Below, piece by piece: positions 43,620 through 55,893 of a stretch of 64,000 bases of DNA (the first letter of the stretch is position 1; each line of letters begins with the position of its first letter). The position numbers and the translations under genes are program-made. Source of the stretch: Blasia pusilla (taxonomy: Eukaryota; Marchantiophyta; Marchantiopsida; Blasiales); contig CM114273.1 in NCBI GenBank assembly GCA_050084515.1, positions 42,408,001-42,472,000 of the forward strand. The letters run 5' to 3'. The notes below the pieces were generated by a model. That model had not been told where the DNA came from and made no database searches. It saw only the letters and a program-made list of their open reading frames with translations.

Positions 43620-45950
43620 TGCCCAAAGGCCAAGGCTCAATTGAAGGGGAAATAATCCTCTATGGAAAATACTATATATGGATCTTATTTACAAAGAAAA
43701 GCTATCTCCTATGTTTCTTTCATAAATTCCATCCCTCGTCCATTTTATATATAGTCAACTTATTTCATCATTGTAGTATATGTTAGTTTCAATCCTATAT
43801 TTCCATTAAAAAAAAGAAGATATCTATGCCATCACTTTACATTATTTTTAGATAGGACTTGTATATTTTTCCACTTCAACTTTAGAGTGAGTTCAATTTA
43901 TACCTAGATTGGGATGAGAGGGTCCTTTAAAATTACCCAAAAAAGGACATTGTTTAGGGTTTAGGGGATGTTTGGCTCCTTTAAAATTATCCCAATAAAG
44001 ACATAGTTTAGTGCTTAGGGACAATTTTCTTTGGCTTGTACATAGCATATGCTTACCTTTATAGTAATAAAAAAGGAGATCTATGTCAAACTAATGGAAG
44101 ATTGTTTTAACTGATTATGGAAGTGCATGTCCAAACAAACACCAAATGGAGCACATAGGGTCTTTGCCATGGAATTATGGAGATATAAGTTTATATCCAT
44201 CTCATTTTAAGTATTCAGCATCACCGTGGAAAATCCAAACTATTATTGTTAATGGGATAAACTATGAAAGGCCTTCAAAGAAAAGATGAGAAAAGAACAG
44301 AAGAGGATCCAAACAATTTTTGAGCCTATTCATCCTCATATTTTATAAATGCGGTTGATTTAGTTTAACGACGGATATCGGGATTGAGAAAAAAAATGGT
44401 TGCTCTCTTTCCTAACATGCAAGAGACTATAGCACAATGGACAATAAGCCCCCTTACTTGTCAACATGTCTTGAGTTCAAGTTTGGCCCCGTGCCTCAAG
44501 TTTTGTTGAAGCCATTCTCCTTGTCTAACTCGCCCACTAACCCTCTTGACCTAACCCAAGGATGAATAGGCGCAAGGCAAAGAATCAAGTACAAGAATTT
44601 TCAACATTCAACCAAATTTGGAAATTATGGGATCCCTACAGCTTGAAAGTGGAACCAATAGTACCCTAGATAATGCATCCATTGCAATTGAGATGACAAA
44701 TTTGGGGTGCCTTCTACTCGAGTAATTTTACATTTTTTGCTTTTTCTCTTAATTTAATAGAATGAAAAATGAATGTTTCATGTCCAATTATTCACGACGA
44801 CTATTTAAAAAAATTGGAACTACTTTATTTATTATGGGAGTTAAGAAGGCTATTTTGATTCAAAATTTAGCATTCAAGGCTAGGATTATTTTCCTTCTAT
44901 AAGAGTTTTTCTTTTTTGTTGACGTTTATTCATATATGATGTACATACAATGAATATTGACGGCATGGAAAAATCCTTCATATATAAAAGTGGATGTTGC
45001 CAAAAAAATTTTCCTTTGACATAGGGTATATGTTTCTACAATACTACATCTATAAGCACAAATAATAGATCTTTTTTTAATCCTACCATGTCTACCTTAG
45101 AATACCTTCATATATTAGTCCATCGGTTTGAGGTCCTCATTGTATTTTGCTATCCTCCTTCCCGTGGAATATGCATAGATTCTCGTCATAATGGATTTCA
45201 CCCCTATCATTATCCATCCTCTCCTTATATGATCCCTCCATCCCTACAATATATAGGGAATCTCATGTCCATGTTGACTTCCTTACTTATGTATGCATAC
45301 TTTTCAACAACGTCAAAATAGGAATAAGTTATAATTGATCATCACCTTCAAGTATGTGTATTCAATAAACTAATGAATATATGTGTGAGAGAAGGAACAA
45401 GATACATGGAAAAAGAAATCTCACCAAGGTGCCAAAGACCACATTCATCTCTTCCTCAAAGTCCCCTTGTGTCTAATAGACGTACAATCATCCTCCATAT
45501 TTTTTATGATAGGAAACTCCCCATTTCATAGTACTAAAACATAAAAGTGAGTTGAGGAGGCATTCCAAGTTGCCAATATGAGTAACCTCCTCCATTTTCC
45601 CGAAGACTATGTGGGGAGGTAGGGTGGTTACAAGAAGAACCCTTCGTGATGATTAACAATTGTGTATCACTTTAGATTGTCAATATAGATTCCATGCAAC
45701 AAGAATTTGTATCACAAGACTCAATTGACATTATCTACTACACTAGCTACATTATTCCTATTATCTTTAAGAGGCGTATTGTGTATTACGACCCTCACCT
45801 TTCTTGAGACCTTATGACATAGTGTGAATAATCGAAGGTTGTCTAGCCATTTCGTCAAGTATGATGCAACTGTTGAGACCACAACATAGTGTTTCTAAGA
45901 AAACTACTTGACCATACTATCAATTAAAAAAAAGTAACCTCTTCACCATC
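43616..45950. other. AT-rich intergenic, nothing recognised
   Basis: No gene seen; longest open frame is under 80 codons and has no domain. Confidence 0.4.
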
Positions 45951-46140
45951 ATTTTACTTAGATCTCATATGAGATCTAAGTAAAATCCCATACCTCAACT
46001 TTCCTCGCTTTTCATCAGAAACTATGAGTTTTCCTCATCCAAGGAGATTTTGAAAATAAATTTTGCCTATTCAGTAAGCCACTCGTTAAAAAGTCTTGTT
46101 ATTTGATGTAGGGAAAAGCGAGGAAAGTTGAGGTATGGGA
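45951..46140. repeat. Double foldback: 36-bp palindrome plus inverted repeat
   Basis: 45951-45986 is a perfect palindrome (ATTTTACTTAGATCTCAT and its reverse complement). The adjoining CCCATACCTCAACTTTCCTC (45987) recurs as GAGGAAAGTTGAGGTATGGG (46121-46140); the arms extend to about 27 bp including GCTTTTC/GAAAAGC, around a spacer of about 100 nt. Confidence 0.85.
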
Positions 46141-49100
46141 TGAGAAAAAAATTCCAATATATTTTATTATGGTGCAATTTTGTACAATATAGTCACAAAT
46201 ACGGCCGTGGTTTTTGGAATGTCACTAGGTTGGGACTATCGCCAAAAGTATACACTGAAAAAAATAAAGTCAAGCCACTTTGCAACTAAGAAAATAAAAA
46301 TAAAATCCATAGCTACTATTTTTTAACTCTTGATATTTGCTTGTCATCATACTTGCAAGACGAACTCATCATGATTATCGATCTACAAATTGAAAGTTCA
46401 AGCAAAGGAAATGTGGCACACTAGGAGATGGAGCAACAAGAGAATTTCAAATCCATTCTTACGGTCGCCAGTAGAGGTGGGAATGAGATGTGAATACCAT
46501 CATCCATATTATTATTGGAAAGTACCCGCTCATTTTGCAAACTCCTCTCCTCGTGACGTACACTCGACACTTTCAACCAATAAGATATTCAACCCTAAAC
46601 CAATAGAATTATTCAAATTTAATTAAAAATAACATTTAAAATTTAATTATAACAAATAATCTAAACCCGCTCATCACATACTACGAGAACAAATCACAAT
46701 ACCATAACGATTTATCCACAATTGAACTCTTATAATAAAACTTTCCAAAATCTTCCATCCAAATTATAAATATGCCCTCCGCCACCAAAAAGAAAGAAAG
46801 AAATACCTTAAAATTTGCCCAAAGCATAAAGTACTGGGAGGTCAAAATTGGGTCAAAGTTAGGGGAAGTCAGCGACAGACCTGGACGCACGCTTAATAAA
46901 GGTCGCCCCGGGGGGGTGGAGGGGGGGCGAGGGGGGTAATAAGAGCCGTCCCCAAAAACAAAAACAAAATCCAGATTTTGTGAGTCGGTCCCTGTCAAGT
47001 ATACAGTCAGGACTCAGAAGAGATGCCGATGATAAGCTCATCGACGGTGGGGAGCACACGTTGCGCGTGCGGCATGACTCGCACATGTGTGTACTTGGGA
47101 CGGTACAGTGGTGGTGTGGACGCCACAAGTCCACAAAGTCCACACCGCTCCTAGGACCGTTGGATAATGCCATCAAGTCGCTCGTTCTTTCTGCTTTCTA
47201 TCTGCCTTTTGGATACGCTCTAATCTAGCCAAGGGGATCCGCTAATCTAGCGAGGAGATCCTGCCGCGCACTTTAGGATCCTAACGGGTCCTAGACCCTA
47301 AGAAACGATCCAATCCTATGGAAGAAAGTTGCGACGAGTGTTTCCAAGAGAGTAGGAGATAAGTCTCAAGTACATTATTATTAGTGGACGAGATTAGCGT
47401 AATTTTTCGGTTAGTGTATAAGCACTTCCACCCTTTAAAGCGTTTGTACGAGGGCTAGTGTTTCAATGGTTTAAAATTTACAAGAGAAGTTTGCCATGCA
47501 TTGTACGCCAAGTTGCATGCACGGGTTTTAATTGTTTTTAACCATATTTATTTTATTTTAAAAAATTATTATATTTGATTTTAAATCATGTTCAAATGAT
47601 TATATTGATCCAAAAAGTGAATAATTTTATTAATTAAAAATATTAAGAAGAAAGGAGTTTGAAGAGAATTCTTCATATGATATAAGTCCGTATCATACAA
47701 GGATTTGAAATATTTTTCATAATTAGTTTTCAAGTGTCATTATAAATGAATTTGTAATAATCCTAGTGGTTCAAAAGACGTACAATCTTATTGGTTGAAC
47801 TTGTTCAATGTGAAGAACACATTTTGTCAAATGAAAAGGCATTCTTCAATAATTATATAGATTTTAAAATATGTTGGGGTTTAATCTTGAATAGGCATTT
47901 ATAATACTAGAGGTTACTATGCAAGGAAAGTCTCTTCTAAAAGAAGTGGTTTTTTTTAAGAGGAAATGCTCGTTGTCGTGTCACCTCTAATGGATAGAAA
48001 TTTGGGTGAATCACTACATTACATGTGGTTATATTTCAATGAAACACTCTAAGATTTCATCTATAATGTGATTCATATAACTTTTTATTTAATTTGAAAA
48101 TACTTTATGAAAGAAAAAAAGCCTACCAATAGATTGTCGAGTTGTATCTTGAATGATTAGAGTTTAATTTTTTCCATATCTTTTTTAAAAATGAAGATGG
48201 AAAATTAATTATCATCCTAAAATTAACTCGAATTAATCCATACATCATAGAGGTATTCTAACAAAAAATTTAACAAACTACTAATACACATATGTCTTGC
48301 ATTGACTTCCTTAAACATCAATCTTGTGTGTCGTGGAAGGTTACAATCAACATATCACACTCTCGTAATGATCTGCTTCAAAATACACTCATATTAGCCA
48401 TGTTTTAGATCAATTAACCTTGCATCCCTATGTTTGGGTCTTGAGTCATCCCTCAAGTTAAATAATCCTAGAAGGGATCATATATCAACATAACCCCTCA
48501 CCATACAATAGAAGCAAGTTATTAAAGACTTGGAACAAAGTTTCTTGATAGTATATGGACTTGAAATGATGATAATATGCCTAATAGTCCAAACTGCCCA
48601 ATGTAACTTGAATGAGTCTCTATTAATTGAAACTCAATATTTGAGCTACGTGTGAAGGTCCAAGGTTAGGATCCAAAACTAAACTATATAGATTTAGTTC
48701 AATCCTTTGTTGGCATTGGCATCTAAACGCCCATGCCAACGCCTTAATTTATCATGTGCTCTTGCTTCAACCCTCGCGCTCCCCAAAGTGGGGTTTCAGT
48801 ATCCAAAATCCTCAGGCAATCCTCCCCCTTAGATATAGTTCTATAGAAATTTGATCACTTCTTTGTCCAACAAATATATCTTCTGCGGATCCTTTTGCAA
48901 TGACCCTCAACGCAAACTATCATCATAAAAAAATTTGGTTTGTTTCAAGATTTCTACTTGTGCGTCTATCCATATCTTGGTGCGTTGGAACCAACTCCTC
49001 ACAGGATTTCCAATAGCCTCTTATTCATTCAAAACACATATTTAATAAAAATGTTGTGACCTAAAATGTGGAGAACTCCTAAAAAAATAGGTCAAATTTC

Positions 49101-50688
49101 AAGCTAGGTTGTAGCCTCCGTACAATCTAATCCGAAAGGGATTGAGCTCTTTTCAATTTCCACCCAATGTTTGATCGTGATTTTCCACGCAACAACTATC
49201 CTTATTTGAGGCTTGCATCTTGCTTCTACAACTTATGCCTCTAATGTATTTCTATCATAATATGAGCCCACTAAAGTTATGATGTTTGGCATTGAGTCAC
49301 CTTTGATTATGAGCGTGTTAACAAAATCATGTCTCGATATTGTGAGTCTTTGTGAATACATACTTTTTTTTACACAGATTTCGAAAGGTATTTGAAAACT
49401 TAGGGAAATTTTCTCAATATGAAAGAATGGCATCTTTTGGTATATTTTAAAATAAGATTTTTTCTCCAAAAAATTCAACTCTTGATATTTTCCAATTTTT
49501 TTCTTACACCTACCAATCAAAGGAAGAACTTCTTTCCCACTTGTACTTCCGGAGGCATCCCCAATTCCTGGGGATGCCTCCAGACTTCGCCGTAGCCCAA
49601 ATTTAATTGGCCTTAATGTCGCATGCTGTCTTGAGCCACCTCATCCATTCGATAAGGTGCATTCAATTTTATGCAACCAAATTTTTTTTAACACCCATCG
49701 TATTAGTATATTTTCTCCTATGTCGAAAATAATATCTCGTTTCACAATATAGTATTCATTACCTGTGTAGTATATATAGTGTCTCCCCATTTTGTATTGA
49801 AGAGTAGCTACTATGTTGACATTGAAATTTATCTCGAATTCTCTTTGTACACTTTTTGTGAACTTTTGTATACTATGGGTCCCTTTTCTTTCTTTGTGCT
49901 TTTAATGACACCGATATAATTTATCGTATATAGCTACATTCCCTTATTAGATTATAAAATAAACCAATTATTAATTTTTTAATGATAAAACCTCGCCTTT
50001 TGGGCCGCCACACTAGTTTCTTACCAGACTTAAAAAAATATTGCCAATTAGTCAAGTCAATTACATACCTTAGAATTGACTTCAACTTTTCGTGGGATAA
50101 AACCCATAAGCTAATTAGGGCACCAAACAACGACGACGACTTCTGATGACGCGCAACTCGAGAATGAAAGCTTACACACCCTTCACGACGAACGTCTCTT
50201 CAACTCACGGTCAGAATTTCGTCCGTCCGTCCGTCGGATGCAGTCATGACGTTCACCTTGCAAGAGTAGAGAGGCCAAGCGTCGCCGGGGACGGGTGACC
50301 GGCGGAAGGTAATCTCCCCGGTGAGCTTGTTAATCATACCTGATTAAGCCTTGATCCTCCATGTTCTCAGATTATTATTATCATGCGGTGCTACTAGCTT
50401 AACCTCCAATTTAAGTGCACCAAACGGCCCCTCCCGGCCAATCATCTTAATTATTCTTACTTATTATCGCGCATATTACTTAATTAGCTAACTGATTAGG
50501 GAATCATGCTCGAACCGGAGTAGTTCTTACCGTATCTTTCCTTCCTTTTACATTATGGTGGAGTACGTCTACTATAAGTGGGAGAGAAGGCGGTTTTAAT
50601 GTTTTTAGAATCTTGAGAATTTATATTATATTTTTGGAACAAATCATAAATATATACATAATTATTTATTTACTTAGTTGATTCTTTC
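46141..50688. other. Intergenic, nothing recognised apart from small repeats
   Basis: Mostly AT-rich. 46860-47240 is GC-rich with a G-run segment (about 46908-46937) and no coding signal I trust. A 12-bp inverted repeat GGAGGCATCCCC / GGGGATGCCTCC sits at 49551-49581. A GTCC tetranucleotide run is at 50221-50236. Confidence 0.4.
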
Positions 50689-50792
50689 TTGGGGGTGCAT
50701 TTCCATCATGAAATTAGATGGATATGGGTTGGGTTTGAGGATTTCCTATCTACGAACCGTAATGGGTTTCAAGTGTCTTTCGTGTTTGAATG

Positions 50793-50936
50793 GATAGAAT
50801 GGTCAATAAGTGAATGTTGTTCCATAAATATAAATCTAAGATGTCCTATGATGAACTGCATTTTGATAGAATGGTCAATAAGTGAATGTTGTTCCATAGA
50901 TATAAATATAAGATGTCCTTTGATGAATTGCATTTT
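50793..50936 (+). repeat. 72-bp tandem duplication
   Basis: GATAGAATGGTCAATAAGTG begins at 50793 and again at 50865. The period is 24 codons, and an open frame of 141 codons (50689-51114) runs through both units (WSISECCSI twice). No domain is recognised; coding status is doubtful. Confidence 0.85.
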
Positions 50937-51429
50937 GATTTGTTGGGGTCTTGTTATATCAATTGCGGTTTGGATGGAGACGGGAGGGCGCGGCGGAGCT
51001 CTACGGGATGGCGACGGGGATGGGAAGGATTTTGATGGTGGGATGGAGGATAGAGGGGGGTCGTGTGTTATATCAAAACGGAGATATCGACTTCCTCTAC
51101 GTTTTGATCTGTAGCGTCAATCTTACAATGAAGTATTTTTCATTTTATTTTATTTTGTAGATTTTTGTTTTTTTAGGGTTTCTCATGTAGGTATTAGGGT
51201 CCTCTTTGTTGTCTCGTTTCGTTATAATGCTTTGAATGTTTCCAAGACAACTCATGTTGTTATTCCACACCACCCCTTTTTTTTTCTCTATGTCCTTATC
51301 CTGTAGCCACACATGTTTCTCGTTCACGTTTGACCCATGTTTTTCTCCCTTATCCCACTCTATTCCCATCTATTTTTTCCATCTATTCTTTTTCCATATC
51401 ATTAGTACCTCCATACTATCTCTACATTA

Positions 51430-54400
51430 TTTTGGGAAGGTGTTGGGCCATAGGTCCTAGGTGAAGATGGTAGATGAGAGTTCATACTAGGGAGAGCATT
51501 TTCGTGGACGGGAAGAGAGTCGATTACCATTAGGGCTAGTTCGAATGGGGGTTGTGGGGCAGATTTTGGTGGGGTTTGTCTCTCGAGTTTGACGGAGGGG
51601 GTCATGTTCTCTTCTTGGTGAGAGGTGTCCATGCCTCGACCCGCGTTGGCCCCTCGCGTAGGGGCTCGTGGGTCGTCTAGACAGGATACGAAATGCCTTT
51701 GTTGTCCCGAATTCTTCACTTATTCAGGAATTCGGAACCATTTAGCGGCTAAACATCTTGACTTTGATAGATTCGGATGGGTGGTTCCTCCACTCGATCA
51801 TGGATGCTCACCGGTGCTTCATGCATCATCGCCCCCTCCCGAGGCATAGGAGTGGTTGAAGTCCCACCTTGGCAGCATCACAGATCTCTTTGAGACCCGT
51901 TTTTCCCTGCCCGAGGTTGTTTCATAGGATCCCCCATGCTATTCGGGATGAGCTTTGCCAGTCTTTCCTCCTTCCCTTATCTAGGATCGCACTTGATCCT
52001 ATGGATGAGCTCTCGTGGTATCTACTACTTCTCCTTCCAGGATGATGTCTTCACTATACCCGAAGAGGGAAGGGTGGCCATAGAGAGGTTGTGCCCAATT
52101 GCGGCGCTTTCAAGGAGATGATTGGGAGTCTCTGCAGAGCAACTTCGTGGCATATGCCAGAGGTAGCACTCCACGTGGTTTCCCAACAGACGATCTTGTA
52201 GCTGCCAGATTGCGACGATGTAGGAGACTTGGGCGAGCCGGGGAGTACTCGCGAGCGGCTCATGCGCTCCACCCTATGGATATGGCTCCTCCTTCCGCTG
52301 TTACCATCAACGCCCTCCCAACATTTGTACGTGACTTCCATCCTGACACGACCTTATGCCTACACCCGTCCCTCTTTGCACGAGCACTCGGGCATTCCCC
52401 TAGGATAGCAGCTGGAGGGTTGTCTGGTATGATGTAAGAACACCTTTGTGATTGCTTTCCCTCCAAGGAATCTGCTAGCAGCTTTTCCGAGTTGCTTCAG
52501 GTTGCCTCTAACCTAGCTTAGGGGAGAGTGCCAACAATAGTAGCCCTGGTATTGGGGGCGGGGCGACTTTTGGCATTATCGAAGGAGGGTGGAGGGATCC
52601 GTCCGATTGCCATAGGGGATGTGCTCTTGCGGTTGGTGAGTCGCACTATCGCTTTGCAGTTCTGTGAGGCTTTCCAATCACATCTGAGTTTGCACCAGTT
52701 TGGAGTTGCCACGCCAGCCGGTTGTGAGGGTGTAGCCTTAGGTTTGAGGGCTTGTTTAGATAAACATCCTGAGTGGGTGGTTCTCCAAGTTGATGTGGAG
52801 AACTCCTTTAACTCAATGTCTCGGGAAACTATCTTCACGGAGCTGAGAGACGCAGGGGGTCCCATAGCGAGTCTGATTCCCTTCGTGCATGCCTTTTATG
52901 GGGCCCCCTCGGCTCTCTATTTCCACCATGGTAGGTTCGAGGAGGAGGTCACGGTCTTGGAGTGTGCTACCGAGACGCATCAGGGTAATCCCTTGGGTGG
53001 TGCATTGTTTGCTTTGGCTCATTATCGAGCGGTTCTTTCTACGGTGGAGGCTTTCTCGGGTTGCATTTTCCCTTCGTTGGCAGATGATACTCACATTGTT
53101 GGCCTTGGAGACTTGGTTGTTCCTGCATTTCAGTACTTTTCAACATAGTTGGCACATGTCGGCCTCGGGGTGAAGGTGGGAAAGTTCAAGGCTTGGTCTT
53201 CATTAGGCTTGTCAGCGGATATTCATTTATCCGACGATTTGTTGACACCTGCTGGAGGGCTTCGCGTCTTAGGAGTCCCAGTTGGGAGCCAGGACTTTGT
53301 ATCGAGTTTTGTGGCGGCGGATCTTACCGAGGATCTTCTTCATGTCAAAGATCTCACGATGATTGGTGACCCTCAAGTAGCTTATGGAATCCTCTCGTCA
53401 TGTTTTTCCCATAGACCTGGTTATCTGTGTAGAATAGTGTGGGTGACTAACCATAATTCTTCCTTGTATAGATCCTTTGATAGAAAGACTATAGAGGCGT
53501 TTGGGTATCTTCTAGGACCCGGCTCATTAGAGTGCCTCGCGGGGGGAGTTAGCTCGTAGACAGGATTCTTGGTTGATTGCATTTGGTGGAGTAGGTCTCA
53601 TAGCGACTAAGTTAGTGGCGTCTTCAGCCTTTTTAGGGAGTTGGGCCATTGTAGCACCCCTCCTTTGCTCCCAATTTTTGGTTAGGGATAGACCGCTAAT
53701 TTTACAGTACGTTTCCCAGGTTGAGGATGGTCTTTTCCCACTTCAGTCTTCACTCACAGCTTGTAGAGACTCCCTTCTTGTTGAGGCTAGAGAATTTCTT
53801 CCCACTTTCTCTTCCCTAGTTACCACCGGACAGTCTGGGCTCCAATCTTCTTTGATGGAAGCCCACTTTGATGCATTGTTTAGAGCTACTATGTCGGCCG
53901 GGGATATCCCCATGGAGGTTCGGGCCCGTATTCGCTCTTGCTCCGGAAAGGGGTCAGGCTCATGTGTGGGGGCTCGTCCCCTCATCCCGGCTTTCCGCAT
54001 CTCACCACTTACCTACACTACAGCGATGAGGTTCCGACTGGGCATTCCCCAACCAACAGTGGTTGGTTTGACACATTGCAAGTGTTTCTGGAGTCTGGAT
54101 CCACTTGGTGTGCATTTGGCACGGTGTCCAGTTGGGGGTGAGAGGATAGCCACTCACGATGCAGTGCAGGATATTATGTTCTCTAATGCTCGGGAGAGTG
54201 GATTCCATGTACAAAGAGAGAGGCACTACTCCATGCTGGATTCCCTTATCCGTGTTGATCTCTGCATGACGAGGGAGTCTGAGGTGGTGGTAGCGGATGT
54301 TGTAGTGACGGATCCTACACGGGAGGCGGTGCGAGCCCAAGTGGTAGCACAAGGGAGATTGCTACAAGGAGCGGCGGCCGCGGCGGCGGTCAAGAAGACC

Positions 54401-54840
54401 CACATTTATAGTCGACTTTATGACGCACATTGATTTATTCCCCTAGCCATTGAGATGTACGGGGCGATGGGGGAGAGGTTTGACTCGTTCCTTACGGATT
54501 GCGCCCATCATCTCCAGTCGAGAAATGGGTTGTCCTTAGCCACTGCAATACTTTGTTGTAGGCAACGGGTCTCCATAGCTTTGCAAATAGCGCCAGGCAA
54601 ATGGGCTTCTGCGGCGGGCTCAGGCGGTTGGAGACGCCAATGCTAGAGGCCCACTTAGTAGAAGTCATAGTTCTCTAGGTGTTGCTGATATTATTTCTGC
54701 TGTTGGTGATTTTGGTCGTTAGGGGGGAAGGCCCCCTTCTTTCTCCTCGGGGCCGGTTACAGCCTCTTGAGGTCTATTTTTTGGCTCTCCATGCCCCCTC
54801 TTTTGTATCGTGATGGGTTTCCCATCCTTTTTCTACATAT
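51430..54840 (+). mobile_element. Degenerate non-LTR retrotransposon with RLE-type C-terminus
   Basis: Ordered parts on the + strand: an N-terminal C2H2-like zinc finger (51676-51760), a non-LTR reverse transcriptase (about 52400-53130), then a CCHC-type knuckle and restriction-like endonuclease motif (54080-54330). This order is that of R2-type LINEs rather than plant L1, which places an AP endonuclease ahead of RT. Ends are approximate; a T-rich 3' region without a clear poly-A ends near 54840. Confidence 0.6.
51625..54720 (+). pseudogene. LINE ORF remnant: zinc finger, RT, RLE
   Basis: Zinc finger: CLCCPEFFTYSGIRNHLAAK then H. RT: LALSKEGGGIRPIAIGDVLL, QFGVATPAGCEGVALGLRAC, VLQVDVENSFNSMSRETIF (D in the first catalytic block), HQGNPLGGALFALAHY and the catalytic FPSLADDTHIVG (near 53075-53105). 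Thumb-like: GLRVLGVPVGSQDFV. C-terminal: CKCFWSLDPLGVHLARC (C-x-C...H...C), GGERIATHDAVQDIM, ERHYSMLDSLIRVDL and SEVVVADVVVTDP, the RLE pattern (R-x-D ... D-V). Frame changes at about 51850-52440, 52500, 53148 and 53560 show decay. The encoded enzyme would nick a target and prime reverse transcription there. Confidence 0.65.
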
Positions 54841-55562
54841 ATTTTATATCTCCATCAATTGCGGTGCGTGCGAGTGCTTCCCCCTAGTGTTCCAAGAAGC
54901 TAACAAAAATATGAATATCTACAACATATTTATATATCTATAAAAAAAATCTATATGTCTACAAAAATAGGAGTGATTCTAACTATATGTCTTAATTCAT
55001 ATTTATATCATAATGTGAATGATTTTTTTAATTAGATGAAATATTTGTTTATTTGTCGCCTATAGAGAGGAGAATGAATCGATCATTAAGCTATAAGTGT
55101 GGATCTATGAATGGAATGATGAGGTGTCTATTGTCTTTCATAAAGTTTAAATACTTTTGGAATGCCTTTTAATAAAAGGCATACTTGCTAGAATCTTAAT
55201 GGGATGAAAAACACAAATCCAAACATCTTTACTACTATAGGGAAATTCTTTATTATTTTATGAATAGTATGACTCAAAATACGCAATCCAAATAAGAGGG
55301 GAGTACCATTTTACATTTAAAAAATGTCCAAAGAGAAATTTTGCGGAATGCTCTAAATCTCCTACAAGATGTAGAAGAACATAGGAACCCTACAAGATTA
55401 TCAACTTGATCCACCATGTTATGAGAAATAATGATAGGAAAACATAACCTCTGTATTAACATCCATTGAGAACTAAGAATGCCTCGATACTTAATTTATG
55501 TGGGTGTGGTAAGGAACAGGAAAAATCACGACCATTTAAAAAAAGAGAAACGTATGCAAACA
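54841..55562. other. AT-rich intergenic, nothing recognised
   Basis: No gene or repeat recognised. Confidence 0.4.
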
Positions 55563-55704
55563 CTAGTAAGGTGCCCGTGCTTTACAAGAATAAAAACTCA
55601 CCTAATTTTGAAGGATTATATGATTTTTTTTCTCGAGTACGACATTTCATGTTGTGAAGATACATATTTACAACTACATATGAATCCTCTTACAATATTA
55701 TAGA
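55563..55704 (-). mobile_element. Short non-autonomous Helitron-like element
   Basis: On the minus strand it begins A|TCTATAATATTGTAAGAGG (55704) and ends GTAAAGCACGGGCACCTTACTAG|T (55563). TC start, CTAG end and an A/T target fit Helitrons; 142 bp, no coding capacity. Confidence 0.5.
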
Positions 55705-55761
55705 TAGATTTGACCAAAAAGGCCTTTGATTAGAAAGCTAAATCTTCTTTCCTATCATCAT

Positions 55762-55800
55762 CTATATTATTATGGGAGAGTGTTCTCTTGATTTCGAAAC
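55762..55800 (+). mobile_element. Possible Helitron 5' end
   Basis: TCTATATTATTATGGGAGAG matches the 5' end of the 60296-60512 element almost exactly. Its 3' terminus was not located. Confidence 0.35.
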
Positions 55801-55859
55801 ATTCTTCCTTCTAGCACATGGTGCTCTCAGCATACACCATGATAACACGTGTCCTTAAG

Positions 55860-55893
55860 GACCCTCGAGTGTCCTTAAGGACACTCGAGGGTC
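55860..55893. repeat. Perfect 34-bp palindrome
   Basis: GACCCTCGAGTGTCCTT followed by its exact reverse complement; preceded by another TCCTTAAGGA. Confidence 0.9.

Noticed and set aside
46860-47230. Possible gene in a GC-rich segment with overlapping frames
   Set aside because: The frames overlap on opposite strands and pass through poly-G/poly-C runs; no domain.
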